53,992 nucleotides of DNA from Burkholderiales bacterium (lineage in GTDB: Bacteria; Pseudomonadota; Gammaproteobacteria; Burkholderiales; Burkholderiaceae_D): contig JACPWS010000045.1 of NCBI GenBank assembly GCA_016196925.1, positions 1-53,992 of the forward strand, in the 5' to 3' direction. A program made the translations under genes and the position numbers. Under the pieces are notes generated by a model. It made no database searches and was not told the origin of the DNA. It saw only the letters and a program-made list of their open reading frames with translations. Positions 25,877 to 34,649 of this stretch are shown here, one piece after another (within the stretch, counting starts at the first letter, position 1; every line of letters starts with the position of its first letter).

Positions 25877-26539
25877 CTACCAATAAACCAGCATTTGCCC
25901 ATCAAGGCGGATGGCGTGGCCTTGCAAGCTAATGCGCTCGAGATCGCCGCAGCATCGCAATACCGCCTGGTGTGTCGTCAACCCGCTATGCAACACCAGT
26001 TGGCCGCTACGATATGGAAAAAAGGCGGGCGAGCCGCCTTCCTCGGTCCACAGATTCAAGCCGCTCCCCTCCGGCGTGCTCAGAGGCAAAGTAAAGCTAA
26101 ACACATCTTCCGCCGGCGCCGCGCGACCGTGGAACACATCCCTATATTGCAAATCCTTATGTATGCTGGCGACCGGAAGGGCAAACACAGGATGCGGCAA
26201 ATAGATATGGAAACCGGGCACTGCGGCGTCTTCCGCCTGCAGCACCGGTTGCTGAAAAATCCGCTGCAACAGCGTGGCCACTTGAAGCAATAAAGGCGAG
26301 AAATGCCGCGCCAGCAATTGATTGCTGTGCTGGCGCCGGCTCGCATCCCAATAGCCGGCGCCGTCCGGCCCCGCCACGCAATCGAGGTATGCCGCCATGC
26401 CCAAGGTAAAGAAGGGCACTTCGGCATGCCGTCGCCGCCAGTAACGCTTGAGCAGCAGCACCTGCAATACCCAGTCTTCGCATTCAGCCTCCTCAAGCAG
26501 GCTGAATGCTTGCAGCGCTGTAGCCTGGTTTGTCAGCAT
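25877..26539 (-). CDS. Putative Fe(II)/2OG dioxygenase (first of the pair)
   Basis: A 220-residue protein with HKD at 127-129, His190 in GLTTHQAV and Arg202 in LERISLQGH, the facial-triad and 2OG-Arg pattern of Fe(II)/2OG oxygenases. Shared blocks with the downstream 252-residue protein are VPFFTLGMAAYLDC, VPGFHIYLPHP and LDGQMLVYW. Its ATG overlaps the stop of the fibre-paralogue gene (TGATG), showing that it belongs to the eCIS transcript and is translationally coupled to a particle protein. Confidence 0.7.
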   Translation of the reverse strand: MLTNQATALQAFSLLEEAECEDWVLQVLLLKRYWRRRHAEVPFFTLGMAAYLDCVAGPDGAGYWDASRRQHSNQLLARHFSPLLLQVATLLQRIFQQPVLQAEDAAVPGFHIYLPHPVFALPVASIHKDLQYRDVFHGRAAPAEDVFSFTLPLSTPEGSGLNLWTEEGGSPAFFPYRSGQLVLHSGLTTHQAVLRCCGDLERISLQGHAIRLDGQMLVYW

Positions 26540-27480
26540 CAGGCGTGCGTGCCGTCGCCGACTATCCGCACCAGGGCGCGCGTCAGCAGCCGTCTCTCGT
26601 TGGCGGCGAACACGACATTCAACACTTGCTGTACGTTGTCGATGAACAAGTTGATATTCGAATTGATCATGAGCAGATTGGAACGATTGGCGGCGTTATC
26701 GTTGATTTGCACCAGCGCCCGGATACCGGTGTCCATCAAGGCGTTTTGTGTGGCGCCGAAGGCATGGCCCGTGATCTCACCAAACGTCGAGATCAATTCT
26801 TGTATATGCCGGGTTTCGACCTGATTGCCCGGGGCCTGCCCCGGCAGCGAGGCAGAACACACGATCTTTTGCAAGTCTGCGATAAAGCGCTGCCGGTCCC
26901 GGTCGCTCATACTCATATTGGTGGCATCGCCCAGGATCTGCACCAGATCGCCGACTCTCTGATCTATCGTTTGCTGTGCGGACGCCCGCATGCTGCTTTG
27001 CAACTGACCCGACTTGATATTCTGGCGCAATTGCGTCATGGCCTTGTGGATGTTGCCGGCATACGGCTTGGGGGCCGCTCCTGAACTAACGTCATCCGGC
27101 ATCCAATAAAATTCGACCTCGGGCGCAGCAGCGATGCTGGGCTCGGCCACCAGTTGCAATTGCCAGGTCTCTCCGGCCCGTACCGGCATGGTAAAAGAGC
27201 CGGGCAAGGGAACGTAATACGTCATGCTCCCCTTTTTTCCGCCCTGCTGGCTGATTTCTTTCGTGGTGCCGGTGGCAAAGATGGCACTGGTGACGACCCC
27301 GTTGCTGTCGAGCGTAATTCCCTCCAGCATACCGAGGAAATTTTGGTTGATGGACAGTTGGCCGACGATCGCCATCACGATGCCGTCGCTCTCCGCCACC
27401 TGCCTGAAAACGTTGTTGTCAAAATCTGCCTGGGTATAGGCGACACGTGGTCCGAAATCATTGGAAGTATTCGTAGCCAT
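26539..27480 (-). CDS. Fibre-module paralogue, eCIS particle protein
   Basis: A 313-residue protein that matches about residues 927-1275 of the 1454-residue fibre, without the fibre's Ala-rich linker. Shared segments include DGIVMAIVGQL/DGFVFAMVGQV, TYYVPLPGSFTMPVRAGETW, RFIADLQKIVCS, ALVQINDNAANR, FIDNVQQVL and RLLTRALVRIVGDG. The N-half is beta-rich and the C-half helical. It could be a short fibre or tip variant, or a partner that co-assembles with the fibre. No such partner is known to me from Afp or PVC. Confidence 0.7.
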   Translation of the reverse strand: MATNTSNDFGPRVAYTQADFDNNVFRQVAESDGIVMAIVGQLSINQNFLGMLEGITLDSNGVVTSAIFATGTTKEISQQGGKKGSMTYYVPLPGSFTMPVRAGETWQLQLVAEPSIAAAPEVEFYWMPDDVSSGAAPKPYAGNIHKAMTQLRQNIKSGQLQSSMRASAQQTIDQRVGDLVQILGDATNMSMSDRDRQRFIADLQKIVCSASLPGQAPGNQVETRHIQELISTFGEITGHAFGATQNALMDTGIRALVQINDNAANRSNLLMINSNINLFIDNVQQVLNVVFAANERRLLTRALVRIVGDGTHA

Positions 27481-27513
27481 TTAAACTCCTGGTTATATAC
27501 ATCAGCAAAAATG

Positions 27514-27531
27514 ACGTCATCGCTATGACGT
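27514..27531 (-). terminator. Weak hairpin between fibre gene and its paralogue
   Basis: ACGTCAT and ATGACGT flank a 4-base loop and, on the - strand, are followed by CATTTTTG. It lies in the 118-bp gap between the fibre and its paralogue and may cause partial termination, lowering expression of the distal genes. Confidence 0.35.
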
Positions 27532-27598
27532 ACCCTGCACCGCTTGTGCAGAATTGAGATTCCTTATGTTGCGCCCTGTCGCCGCCATTCTTTACATA

Positions 27599-30500
27599 TC
27601 AAAACAGCGCCGCCAGCAAGCGCGTCACCGCCGGTATCAGCAGCGAGGTAGCGCGCTCGGCGAGCGCGCCTTTTGCCGCGCTTTCGGCCCAGGATATAAG
27701 TTGCTGGCCGGTACTCTCTTTCGTGCCGGCCCCGCCCAGGGCGCCGTCTACGATGCTTTGCAAACCTTGCTTATCCTCCACGCCCAGGGCTTGCTCTACG
27801 GCTTGCTCCACTTCGCCCATAAATCCTTGGGTGGCGTGCTGCGCGAACAATTGCTTTAGCTTTGCTTGCAAGGCTTGCTTAGCGTCGTCGCTCAACGATG
27901 CAGGCAAGATTTTTTCTACGTCTTGCAACAAGGTCGCAGCGGAACTGGCAACCGGGCTGGCCTGCAATGCATCGTGCACCAGCTGCGCCAGCGCCGGTTT
28001 CGCCTCGGTCTGCAAAGTGTCGCCGAGCGCGTTTTCCAGATGCTGTCCGATCCGTTCCGCCACCGTGTCTGCCGTCGTCGCCGGCGCAGCGTTTGCTGCG
28101 GCAGCCGGCGCTGCTGAGGCGTTTGCTGCCGTGTCCGGGCCCTGCCGCCCGTCGCCGACCAGGCGCATCAGCGCCCGCGTCAGCAAGCGCTGATCGCTGC
28201 TGCTGAATTGCGTTTGCAAGACTTGCTGCACGTTGTCGATGAACATGCCGATATTCTTCTTGATCAGATTCAAATCGTTGCGATTGGCTTCGTTATCGTT
28301 AATTTGTACCAGGGCATGGACGCCGGCCGCCAGCAAACCGCTCTGTTCCGGCGTGAAGACATGGCCGCTGGCCTTACCGAAGGTATTCACCAGATCCTGG
28401 ATATGCTGCTGCTCGACTTGCTTCGCCACCACTTGCCCGGACGCCGACGGCGAACAGACGATTTTTTGCAAGTCCTGGATGAAACGGGAACGGTCTTCTT
28501 CGCTATCGCTCATCTGCGTCAGATTGCCGAAAACCTGCGTCAGGTCGCTCACCCTGCGGTCTATCGCTTGCTGGGCGCTCGCCACCATGCCGGCGGGCGT
28601 GCTGCTTGCCTGAATGCGGTCTTGCAATTGCTGAACGGCGTCCAGCATGCTGCGCGCCGGATGGGGCAAGTGTGTGGCATCCGCTACGGCGGCGTCTGCA
28701 GTTACAGCGGAAACCGGAGCCGTTTCTGCGTCTGCGCCAGACGCCCTGGCTTCTGCCGCAGGCGGCGCCATCAGGTTTTCCGTGACCGGCATGGCCGTCG
28801 CTACGGCGCCTTCCACGCCGGGCGGCGGAGACGATGCGGCAAAGCCGGGCGGCGTCGCCGAACCTAGCGGTATCCAGTAATAAGTCACTTGCGGCACCGA
28901 ACCAAGTTGCGGATAAGTGGTGAGCAACAGGGTCCAGTTTTCACCTTTCTTGACCGGCATGGTGAACGTGGCGGGAACCGGAACGTAGTAAGTCACCGTC
29001 CCCTTTTTTCCTTCGTCGACGACACGCTTGACCGCCTGCGCCGTCACCGACACCGAGCTGCTGACCGTCCCGTCGGGCGCCGAAGTCGATCCCGTCAGCA
29101 TCCCCATATAATTCACATCGGCCTGGGTCACTTGCCCCACCATGGCGAAGACGAAGCCGTCCGTCTGTGCGGTCTGGGTGACCGTGCTCCCGCTCAGCGT
29201 GGACGGCACACGTGTACCGAAGATCTGCACATTCCCGGCCGCATTGATTTGCAGACCGGTCACATCGAGCTGATTGCCGACCAGCTTGTCCGCTTGCACG
29301 TTGCCCTTGAGCGCATTGACATTGCCGATGGAATTCAGGGTGGCGGCTTGCACTTGCGTCGCGCTGGCGATATCGCCGCTGGCCGCGATCGTACCCTTCA
29401 CATCCAGGGTCGCCGTGCCGCTGCTCTGCCCTATGCAGACATTGGTGGGCGTCACCACCAGCAAGGGATTGCCGGCGGCCGGGGAGCCGACGCTCAGCAA
29501 GGGGCCGCTCGCCACGCCGCTGCCTATCGTCACAGATTTTCTGGCCAACAGGGTATCCACGGTCAGATCGCCGGAATCGACGGTGCCGCCGCTAAAGCTG
29601 ACATCTCCCACGACTTGCAAGGCCAGGCTGCGCAGCACTTCCGCCTGATCGACGTTGATCGCGACCGTATTCGGCTTATCCTGGTCGTTATTCGTCACGA
29701 TCAGCATGGCCGGCGGCAATGCAGCTTCCAGCTCGGGCGATAACACTGCATTGAGTGCGTTCGCCTTAAATTGCGCCAGCAAGCCGGAACTTACCATGTA
29801 GGCGGAAGTGGCGGCAGTAAACTGCGGCGATATATTTTGCTCTTTGCCAAGCAAGGTCAGCCGGGTCTGACTCTCGACAGACTTGACTTCCCATTTCTCG
29901 GGAAAGCCGCTGCCGTTAGGCTGGACCGGATTGGTGTACAAGGTATCGCCGACTTTCACCGTGGACAGAAAATTCGTTCCCTCTCCGCTCACCGCGGTGC
30001 CGGCGCTGCTGATCGTCCCGGCGCCCGCAATCTGCTCCGCACTCCCCGATTGCACGCTATACGGCAAACCGGCGACGACGCCGGTAAACGCCGCCGCCAG
30101 GGTGAGATGCGTGTCGTCCTTGATTTCGCTGACCTTCTGCCCTTGCTGTACATTCGAGGTGGCGCTGAAACGCGGAATAATCAAGACGTCGCCCGCGTTC
30201 AAGTCGGTGAATTTGGTGCCGACGCCGGTAATGGTGGTGCCGTTGCTGGTCACGGTTCCGGTCCCGGGAGTCGCACCGGCGCCGGGCTCCGCGTTGACCG
30301 GCAAATAGCTATAGGCCGACTGCAGCACCGGAACTTCGAATTGCGTCTGCAGGGTCAGCTCGTTATCGCTGTCCGGTTTGCTGGCGACGATCGCCGTTTG
30401 TTCTATCAAGGTGCCGATGACGATCTGGTCGCCGACTTTCACCTGATCCTGGAATGTGGTCTGGTAACCGACGATAGTGTAATCGTCGAACGAAGAAATC

Positions 30501-31963
30501 ACCCCATTGCCGATAAAGGCATTGCCGCCGCCGACGCTCAGCGAGGCGGCCGGATTGCTATCCATGACGCCGACATTGCCGCTGTTGTAATACAGCTTGC
30601 TGGCACTGGCCCCGGGCGTCGCCTTGGTCCAGTAACTGAGCATGGCCATGCCTTTCAACTTGGCCCCGTTGCCCTCAAAACTTAATGCTGTAATCGCACC
30701 GTTCGCCGTAATCGCACCGCTAGTGCTCAATCCTGTTGCCATAATCTGGCCGTTGACATCGAGTGTGGCGCGCGGACCCGCGCTGCTCAGCGCTATCCCG
30801 ACCTTGCGATCGGTGGTGATCGTCAGGGCGTTGGGCCCGGCGCTGACGCCGCCCTCCTGCAGCGCGGCTTGAACGCCCAGACCGACCACACCGTCCACAT
30901 TCACTTGCAGCAGACAACTGTCGCTGCCTGCCGAAAAACGCGCCAGCGCCGACCGGATATACGTGTAGCTTGCCTTTTGCAAAGGCGGATTGAAGACCGG
31001 CTCCACATTGACTTGCGCACCGGCTTGTACAACTTTCTTCACGATGACCGTCTGCGCCGGTCCGCCGCCCACCGACGGGTCGGACACCAGGCGGTCGCCG
31101 ACCTGCAAAAAGGGAGAGGGGCCGTCGCTAAACGTTACCAGCGGACCGTTCGAAGAAATCGCGCCAGAGCCTTTAAATTTCACGGCATCGACTTGCAAAT
31201 TGGCTACCGGGTGATCGTTGCCCACCCCCAGATTATTGCGGGTGGTGAGCAGGCCGAGGAATTGGCCGCGCGGCGCATCGAATTCCAGATAATAATCGCC
31301 GCTGTTATTCGTGCTGCCGTCGCGTTTCGAGCTGATGCTGGCGTAATCGGTAAACAGCTTGGCGCCTTTGAAATCGCCGGCGGACGCAGGCACTCCGGGA
31401 TTGACCCCGGAACCTTCCGTGACGAAATCGATAGAACCCACGCTGGAGCCTACATAGCGGCGCTGATTGCGGCCCGATTTATAGGTGAGGCTGTTGACGC
31501 TGCCTTCCGTCGTCACCGAGATTACCGCAAGCAAAATATTAATGCCCGGTTCATCCAGATTTCTTAAGTACTTAATTTGAGGTTGCTGGACGATGCGCTT
31601 ATAGCCGGCGGTGCCGGTCTCGTCGCTGAAGTCGGCAAAAACATCATGGTAATTAATCGTAATGAAATAAGTGACGCCGGGATCGGCATCGTCCAATCCA
31701 AGCACCGCCGGCTGCAACAAAATAATTTGCCTGCCGAGCGCGTCGAGCGCCATGCCGCGCGTCACCTCTACCTGCACCGCCTGCGGATTGGTGCGGGACG
31801 GCAACATGGCGACTTCCAGCCCCTGTGCGATGCCATAGGTATGCAAGCTCAGGTTATTCGCTGCCAGCATGCTCATCTGGTATTGCTGTTCGCAAATGAA
31901 ATCGTCGGTCAGCAAGGCTTCGCCGGTGAAATAATTTGGACGCTCAATTCGACAATTGTTCAT
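27599..31963 (-). CDS. Large eCIS tail fibre (Afp13-position)
   Basis: A 1454-residue fibre-like protein. The N-terminus (about 1-150, RPNYFTGEALLTDDFICEQQ) shares a base module with the 170-residue gene just upstream. Four copies of a beta module of about 70-75 residues follow at about 264-338, 485-555, 566-637 and 646-723; each reads roughly G-x-G-x-ISS-G...GT-x-F...VGD...LTL. Between and after them are beta-helix-like stretches (LDVNGQIMATGLSTSGAI and TLDVKGTIAASGDIA). A module shared with the 313-residue paralogue spans about 927-1275, and an Ala-rich helical tail ends it. In Afp/PVC the fibre binds the target cell. No clear ribosome-binding site precedes the ATG. Confidence 0.82.
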   Translation of the reverse strand: MNNCRIERPNYFTGEALLTDDFICEQQYQMSMLAANNLSLHTYGIAQGLEVAMLPSRTNPQAVQVEVTRGMALDALGRQIILLQPAVLGLDDADPGVTYFITINYHDVFADFSDETGTAGYKRIVQQPQIKYLRNLDEPGINILLAVISVTTEGSVNSLTYKSGRNQRRYVGSSVGSIDFVTEGSGVNPGVPASAGDFKGAKLFTDYASISSKRDGSTNNSGDYYLEFDAPRGQFLGLLTTRNNLGVGNDHPVANLQVDAVKFKGSGAISSNGPLVTFSDGPSPFLQVGDRLVSDPSVGGGPAQTVIVKKVVQAGAQVNVEPVFNPPLQKASYTYIRSALARFSAGSDSCLLQVNVDGVVGLGVQAALQEGGVSAGPNALTITTDRKVGIALSSAGPRATLDVNGQIMATGLSTSGAITANGAITALSFEGNGAKLKGMAMLSYWTKATPGASASKLYYNSGNVGVMDSNPAASLSVGGGNAFIGNGVISSFDDYTIVGYQTTFQDQVKVGDQIVIGTLIEQTAIVASKPDSDNELTLQTQFEVPVLQSAYSYLPVNAEPGAGATPGTGTVTSNGTTITGVGTKFTDLNAGDVLIIPRFSATSNVQQGQKVSEIKDDTHLTLAAAFTGVVAGLPYSVQSGSAEQIAGAGTISSAGTAVSGEGTNFLSTVKVGDTLYTNPVQPNGSGFPEKWEVKSVESQTRLTLLGKEQNISPQFTAATSAYMVSSGLLAQFKANALNAVLSPELEAALPPAMLIVTNNDQDKPNTVAINVDQAEVLRSLALQVVGDVSFSGGTVDSGDLTVDTLLARKSVTIGSGVASGPLLSVGSPAAGNPLLVVTPTNVCIGQSSGTATLDVKGTIAASGDIASATQVQAATLNSIGNVNALKGNVQADKLVGNQLDVTGLQINAAGNVQIFGTRVPSTLSGSTVTQTAQTDGFVFAMVGQVTQADVNYMGMLTGSTSAPDGTVSSSVSVTAQAVKRVVDEGKKGTVTYYVPVPATFTMPVKKGENWTLLLTTYPQLGSVPQVTYYWIPLGSATPPGFAASSPPPGVEGAVATAMPVTENLMAPPAAEARASGADAETAPVSAVTADAAVADATHLPHPARSMLDAVQQLQDRIQASSTPAGMVASAQQAIDRRVSDLTQVFGNLTQMSDSEEDRSRFIQDLQKIVCSPSASGQVVAKQVEQQHIQDLVNTFGKASGHVFTPEQSGLLAAGVHALVQINDNEANRNDLNLIKKNIGMFIDNVQQVLQTQFSSSDQRLLTRALMRLVGDGRQGPDTAANASAAPAAAANAAPATTADTVAERIGQHLENALGDTLQTEAKPALAQLVHDALQASPVASSAATLLQDVEKILPASLSDDAKQALQAKLKQLFAQHATQGFMGEVEQAVEQALGVEDKQGLQSIVDGALGGAGTKESTGQQLISWAESAAKGALAERATSLLIPAVTRLLAALF

Positions 31964-32007
31964 AGTTGATGTGGTATCGCAGTGTGGGTCATAAGCGGCT
32001 TCACCGA

Positions 32008-32520
32008 TCAGGCGCTGGCGGCAACGCCGCTGCTGAGCACGGCCGGCAAGCGACTGCTGACCGGCACCCGGCTGTCGGTCACCGAGGTGATGGCCTGATT
32101 GGCGTCGATTGCCACGGTCGCCAGGATCACGCCGTTGCTGGGCACGCTGGGGCCGGCGCCGACCATGGCCGCCTCGCTCACCACCGGTGCGGTCGCGCCG
32201 GCGGTACTGGGATACATCGCATACACAACAAACGGATTGGTGGGATTGGCGGGAATTGCCACCGGATTGCCGCTGCCGGCCGGCAAGATCAAAAAATTTC
32301 CGACGCTGTCGAATGCCACGCCCTGGCTCACCGAGAGCGCATTCGCCTGTTGCGTCACCAACATGCCGCTTAATACCCCAGGGGTGTACAAATATTGATT
32401 TTGCAGACGTATCCAGTTGCTGAAATAGTTTTGTTCCAGCGTCATGTACGCCGAGGTCAGGAACATGCCGGTCTGATAGTTCAGGCGCTCCGCGATATTC
32501 GAGGGAATCTCATTGCTCAT
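32008..32520 (-). CDS. Short fibre-base protein
   Basis: A 170-residue protein. Its RLNYQTGMFLTSAYMTLEQN start matches the N-terminal module of the large fibre (RPNYFTGEALLTDDFICEQQ), followed by a beta-rich domain (TPGVLSGMLVTQ, GVAFDSVGNFLIL). It overlaps the preceding tail-protein gene by four bases (ATGA). Likely a baseplate-proximal fibre adaptor. Confidence 0.7.
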   Translation of the reverse strand: MSNEIPSNIAERLNYQTGMFLTSAYMTLEQNYFSNWIRLQNQYLYTPGVLSGMLVTQQANALSVSQGVAFDSVGNFLILPAGSGNPVAIPANPTNPFVVYAMYPSTAGATAPVVSEAAMVGAGPSVPSNGVILATVAIDANQAITSVTDSRVPVSSRLPAVLSSGVAASA

Positions 32521-33518
32521 TTCTGTCTTCCTTTTTCACCTAGTAAAGTATTGACGCCCAGCGCGGTCGCTTTCCCGCTGTCCTGCAATTGCATGCTGGG
32601 AACGATGCTAATGACGAATTTGCTGGCAGCGGGCTTAATCAGCGGCAGCAGTTGTTGCAGCTGCAGGTACAAAGCCTGGATTTGCTGTACGTTATTTGCC
32701 GTCAAAATAAAGGATGGATCGGTCGCGTTCGGCAACGTCATCTGGACCGCAAATAACCATGGCAGGTAGCCGGAGACCACCGGCGCCGGACTCTGGTAGC
32801 TGTCTTGCAAAATAAAGGGCGGGTCAACCGGGTTGCTGACGGTAGCGCTGACCGGGATCGCGGGCACGACAGGATTGCTGAATTTCACCGTGATTTCCCC
32901 CAGCGCCTCCTGTTGCTTGCCGTTCTGGTCGTAACGTATGCCCTTGATCTGGAGCGGCAGATCAAGCAGCAAATCGGTAAGCAACATCAATCCCTGCACG
33001 CTGCCGCGCATCCGGTACAAAGCCATGATCTCGGCCATGACCGTGCGTTTTTTATCTATGCTCCAGGCATCGTCGACCAGCAAACCGACCCAGCCGCCGA
33101 GCCAGATCAGAAAATCGTTCAACCAGCCTTCGACCGACGCTTGCGGATCGCTCGCATGCTGCGTTTGCGCCACGTAGGCGGCCAGCGGGTCTTCTTCGTC
33201 TGGCACACCGATATAGCTGTTCAGCTCGGCCAGGATGGCGCTTTCCTGTTCCGTGGTGGCGCCGGAAATGGGCGGGATAAAGCTGGTGTCGTCTGGCGAA
33301 AATAAAAAGCTCAGGCGCGGATAAAACAGATTCCCTATCACATCGGCCGCCAGCAACTCCTGTATGCCTTTGCGGCCGTCCAATTGCTCATCTTCTATCC
33401 CGGTCAGTATTTTTTCAAACACCTTCAGGTACTGCGCCAGAAACGCCGGATCGCTGGTGCTGTACAGCGCCGGCAAATAGCGCAGGTAAGTGGAATAATA
33501 GGCGGAATACCCGGTCAT
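32517..33518 (-). CDS. Phage tail/baseplate protein (gpI-like, Afp12-position)
   Basis: A 333-residue protein. It begins YLRYLPALYSTSDPAFLAQYLKVFEKI, the pattern of tail proteins that join the baseplate wedge to the fibre, and contains FLIWLGGWVGLLVDDAW and IMALYRMRGSVQGL, hallmarks of the TIGR02242-like family. Four-base overlaps on both sides place it tightly between the baseplate and fibre genes. Confidence 0.82.
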   Translation of the reverse strand: MTGYSAYYSTYLRYLPALYSTSDPAFLAQYLKVFEKILTGIEDEQLDGRKGIQELLAADVIGNLFYPRLSFLFSPDDTSFIPPISGATTEQESAILAELNSYIGVPDEEDPLAAYVAQTQHASDPQASVEGWLNDFLIWLGGWVGLLVDDAWSIDKKRTVMAEIMALYRMRGSVQGLMLLTDLLLDLPLQIKGIRYDQNGKQQEALGEITVKFSNPVVPAIPVSATVSNPVDPPFILQDSYQSPAPVVSGYLPWLFAVQMTLPNATDPSFILTANNVQQIQALYLQLQQLLPLIKPAASKFVISIVPSMQLQDSGKATALGVNTLLGEKGRQK

Positions 33519-34645
33519 GCCTGGCTACTCCTGGCGGTGATATCTAGACAGCGCAGGCGCGGCAAGCCGCGATAAAACATGGCTGGCGTCCCCGGCGGAA
33601 GATCGGCCAGTTGCGCATTCACATCGAGCGTCGCCATGATGTTCAGCTCCATGGTGGGAATGAAATTGAAATCAAAACTGTCGATGGCGGCGACGCCAGG
33701 CAGGCTTAATACCAGATGGCGAATATCGTCGCCGACAGGGGCGTCGCCGTATGCCCAGCCCTGCCCGTCGGCACCTCCCTCACACGGCAGGAAATAGCGG
33801 AACAGCGCGGCGAACACCAGGGTCAGCGTGACGTCCAGACGGGTATTGACGGCACAGCGGATAGCGAGCGCCAGATTAATGTCGGTCAACTGCGCGGCGC
33901 GCACCTGCACCTGATTGCCGGCGATGACGCGCGGGTCCAGATATTTTCTTACCTGCGCCAGCAAATCGCTTTCAGCCTGCATATCGGCGCTGGCCTGCAT
34001 CATCAGCAGCTTACGCTGTACCGTGCCCGATCCCAGGTATTGTTGCTGATTGGGGTAAGGCGGGTATTGGTACAGCCATTTTGCATCGCTCAAAATATAG
34101 GCGATGCTGGCCTGTCCCACGCATTTTGCATACGCGCGCCGCACCATCAAGGGCGCCGTCGTTGCAGTTACCGCGGCAGCCGCCTTGATCTGCTGCGCGA
34201 TCACCAGGTTGGTCTGCATTGCCAGGGTCTCGACATTCGCCAAGGTCAATGCCAGATACGGCCGGCTGACATAGTTCAGCACATCTCTTTGTAGCGCCGT
34301 TTTACTCAGCGGCGCACCACGTTCCAGTTTAGCCAAAACCTGTTGCAAAGCCAAAAAGTCGAAATCGTTGTCGGCGACGGCCGCTTTGCTATAGGCGGTC
34401 TGATTGCTGCTGAACGCCAGCCCCAGCACCCAACGCAGATAATTCTGATCGGTCTCCACTGGAATGGAATTGGCTTGATATAGCAAGGATTCATCCAGCC
34501 AGGCCAGCATCTGCAGCAGCGTGATGCCGGGATCGGAATCGTTGTAATCGGTCCATTGTTTGGTGTATTGCGGGATGCGGCGTAGCAGCTCCGCCACCAA
34601 TTGCTGATAGCTTTTCCGGTCAAGGTTGGGGAGCTCGAATGACAT
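33515..34645 (-). CDS. Baseplate J-like wedge protein (smaller copy)
   Basis: A 376-residue protein. The N-terminus LPNLDRKSYQQLVAELLRRIPQY followed by WTDYNDSDPGITLLQMLAWLDE is the classical baseplate-J/gp6 signature. The C-terminal part (ADLPPGTPAMFYRGLPRLR) is beta-rich. It overlaps the next gene by four bases and lies four bases after the larger baseplate gene, so the two probably make a wedge heterocomplex like Afp11/Afp12. Confidence 0.85.
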   Translation of the reverse strand: MSFELPNLDRKSYQQLVAELLRRIPQYTKQWTDYNDSDPGITLLQMLAWLDESLLYQANSIPVETDQNYLRWVLGLAFSSNQTAYSKAAVADNDFDFLALQQVLAKLERGAPLSKTALQRDVLNYVSRPYLALTLANVETLAMQTNLVIAQQIKAAAAVTATTAPLMVRRAYAKCVGQASIAYILSDAKWLYQYPPYPNQQQYLGSGTVQRKLLMMQASADMQAESDLLAQVRKYLDPRVIAGNQVQVRAAQLTDINLALAIRCAVNTRLDVTLTLVFAALFRYFLPCEGGADGQGWAYGDAPVGDDIRHLVLSLPGVAAIDSFDFNFIPTMELNIMATLDVNAQLADLPPGTPAMFYRGLPRLRCLDITARSSQA

Positions 34646-34649
34646 CGCG

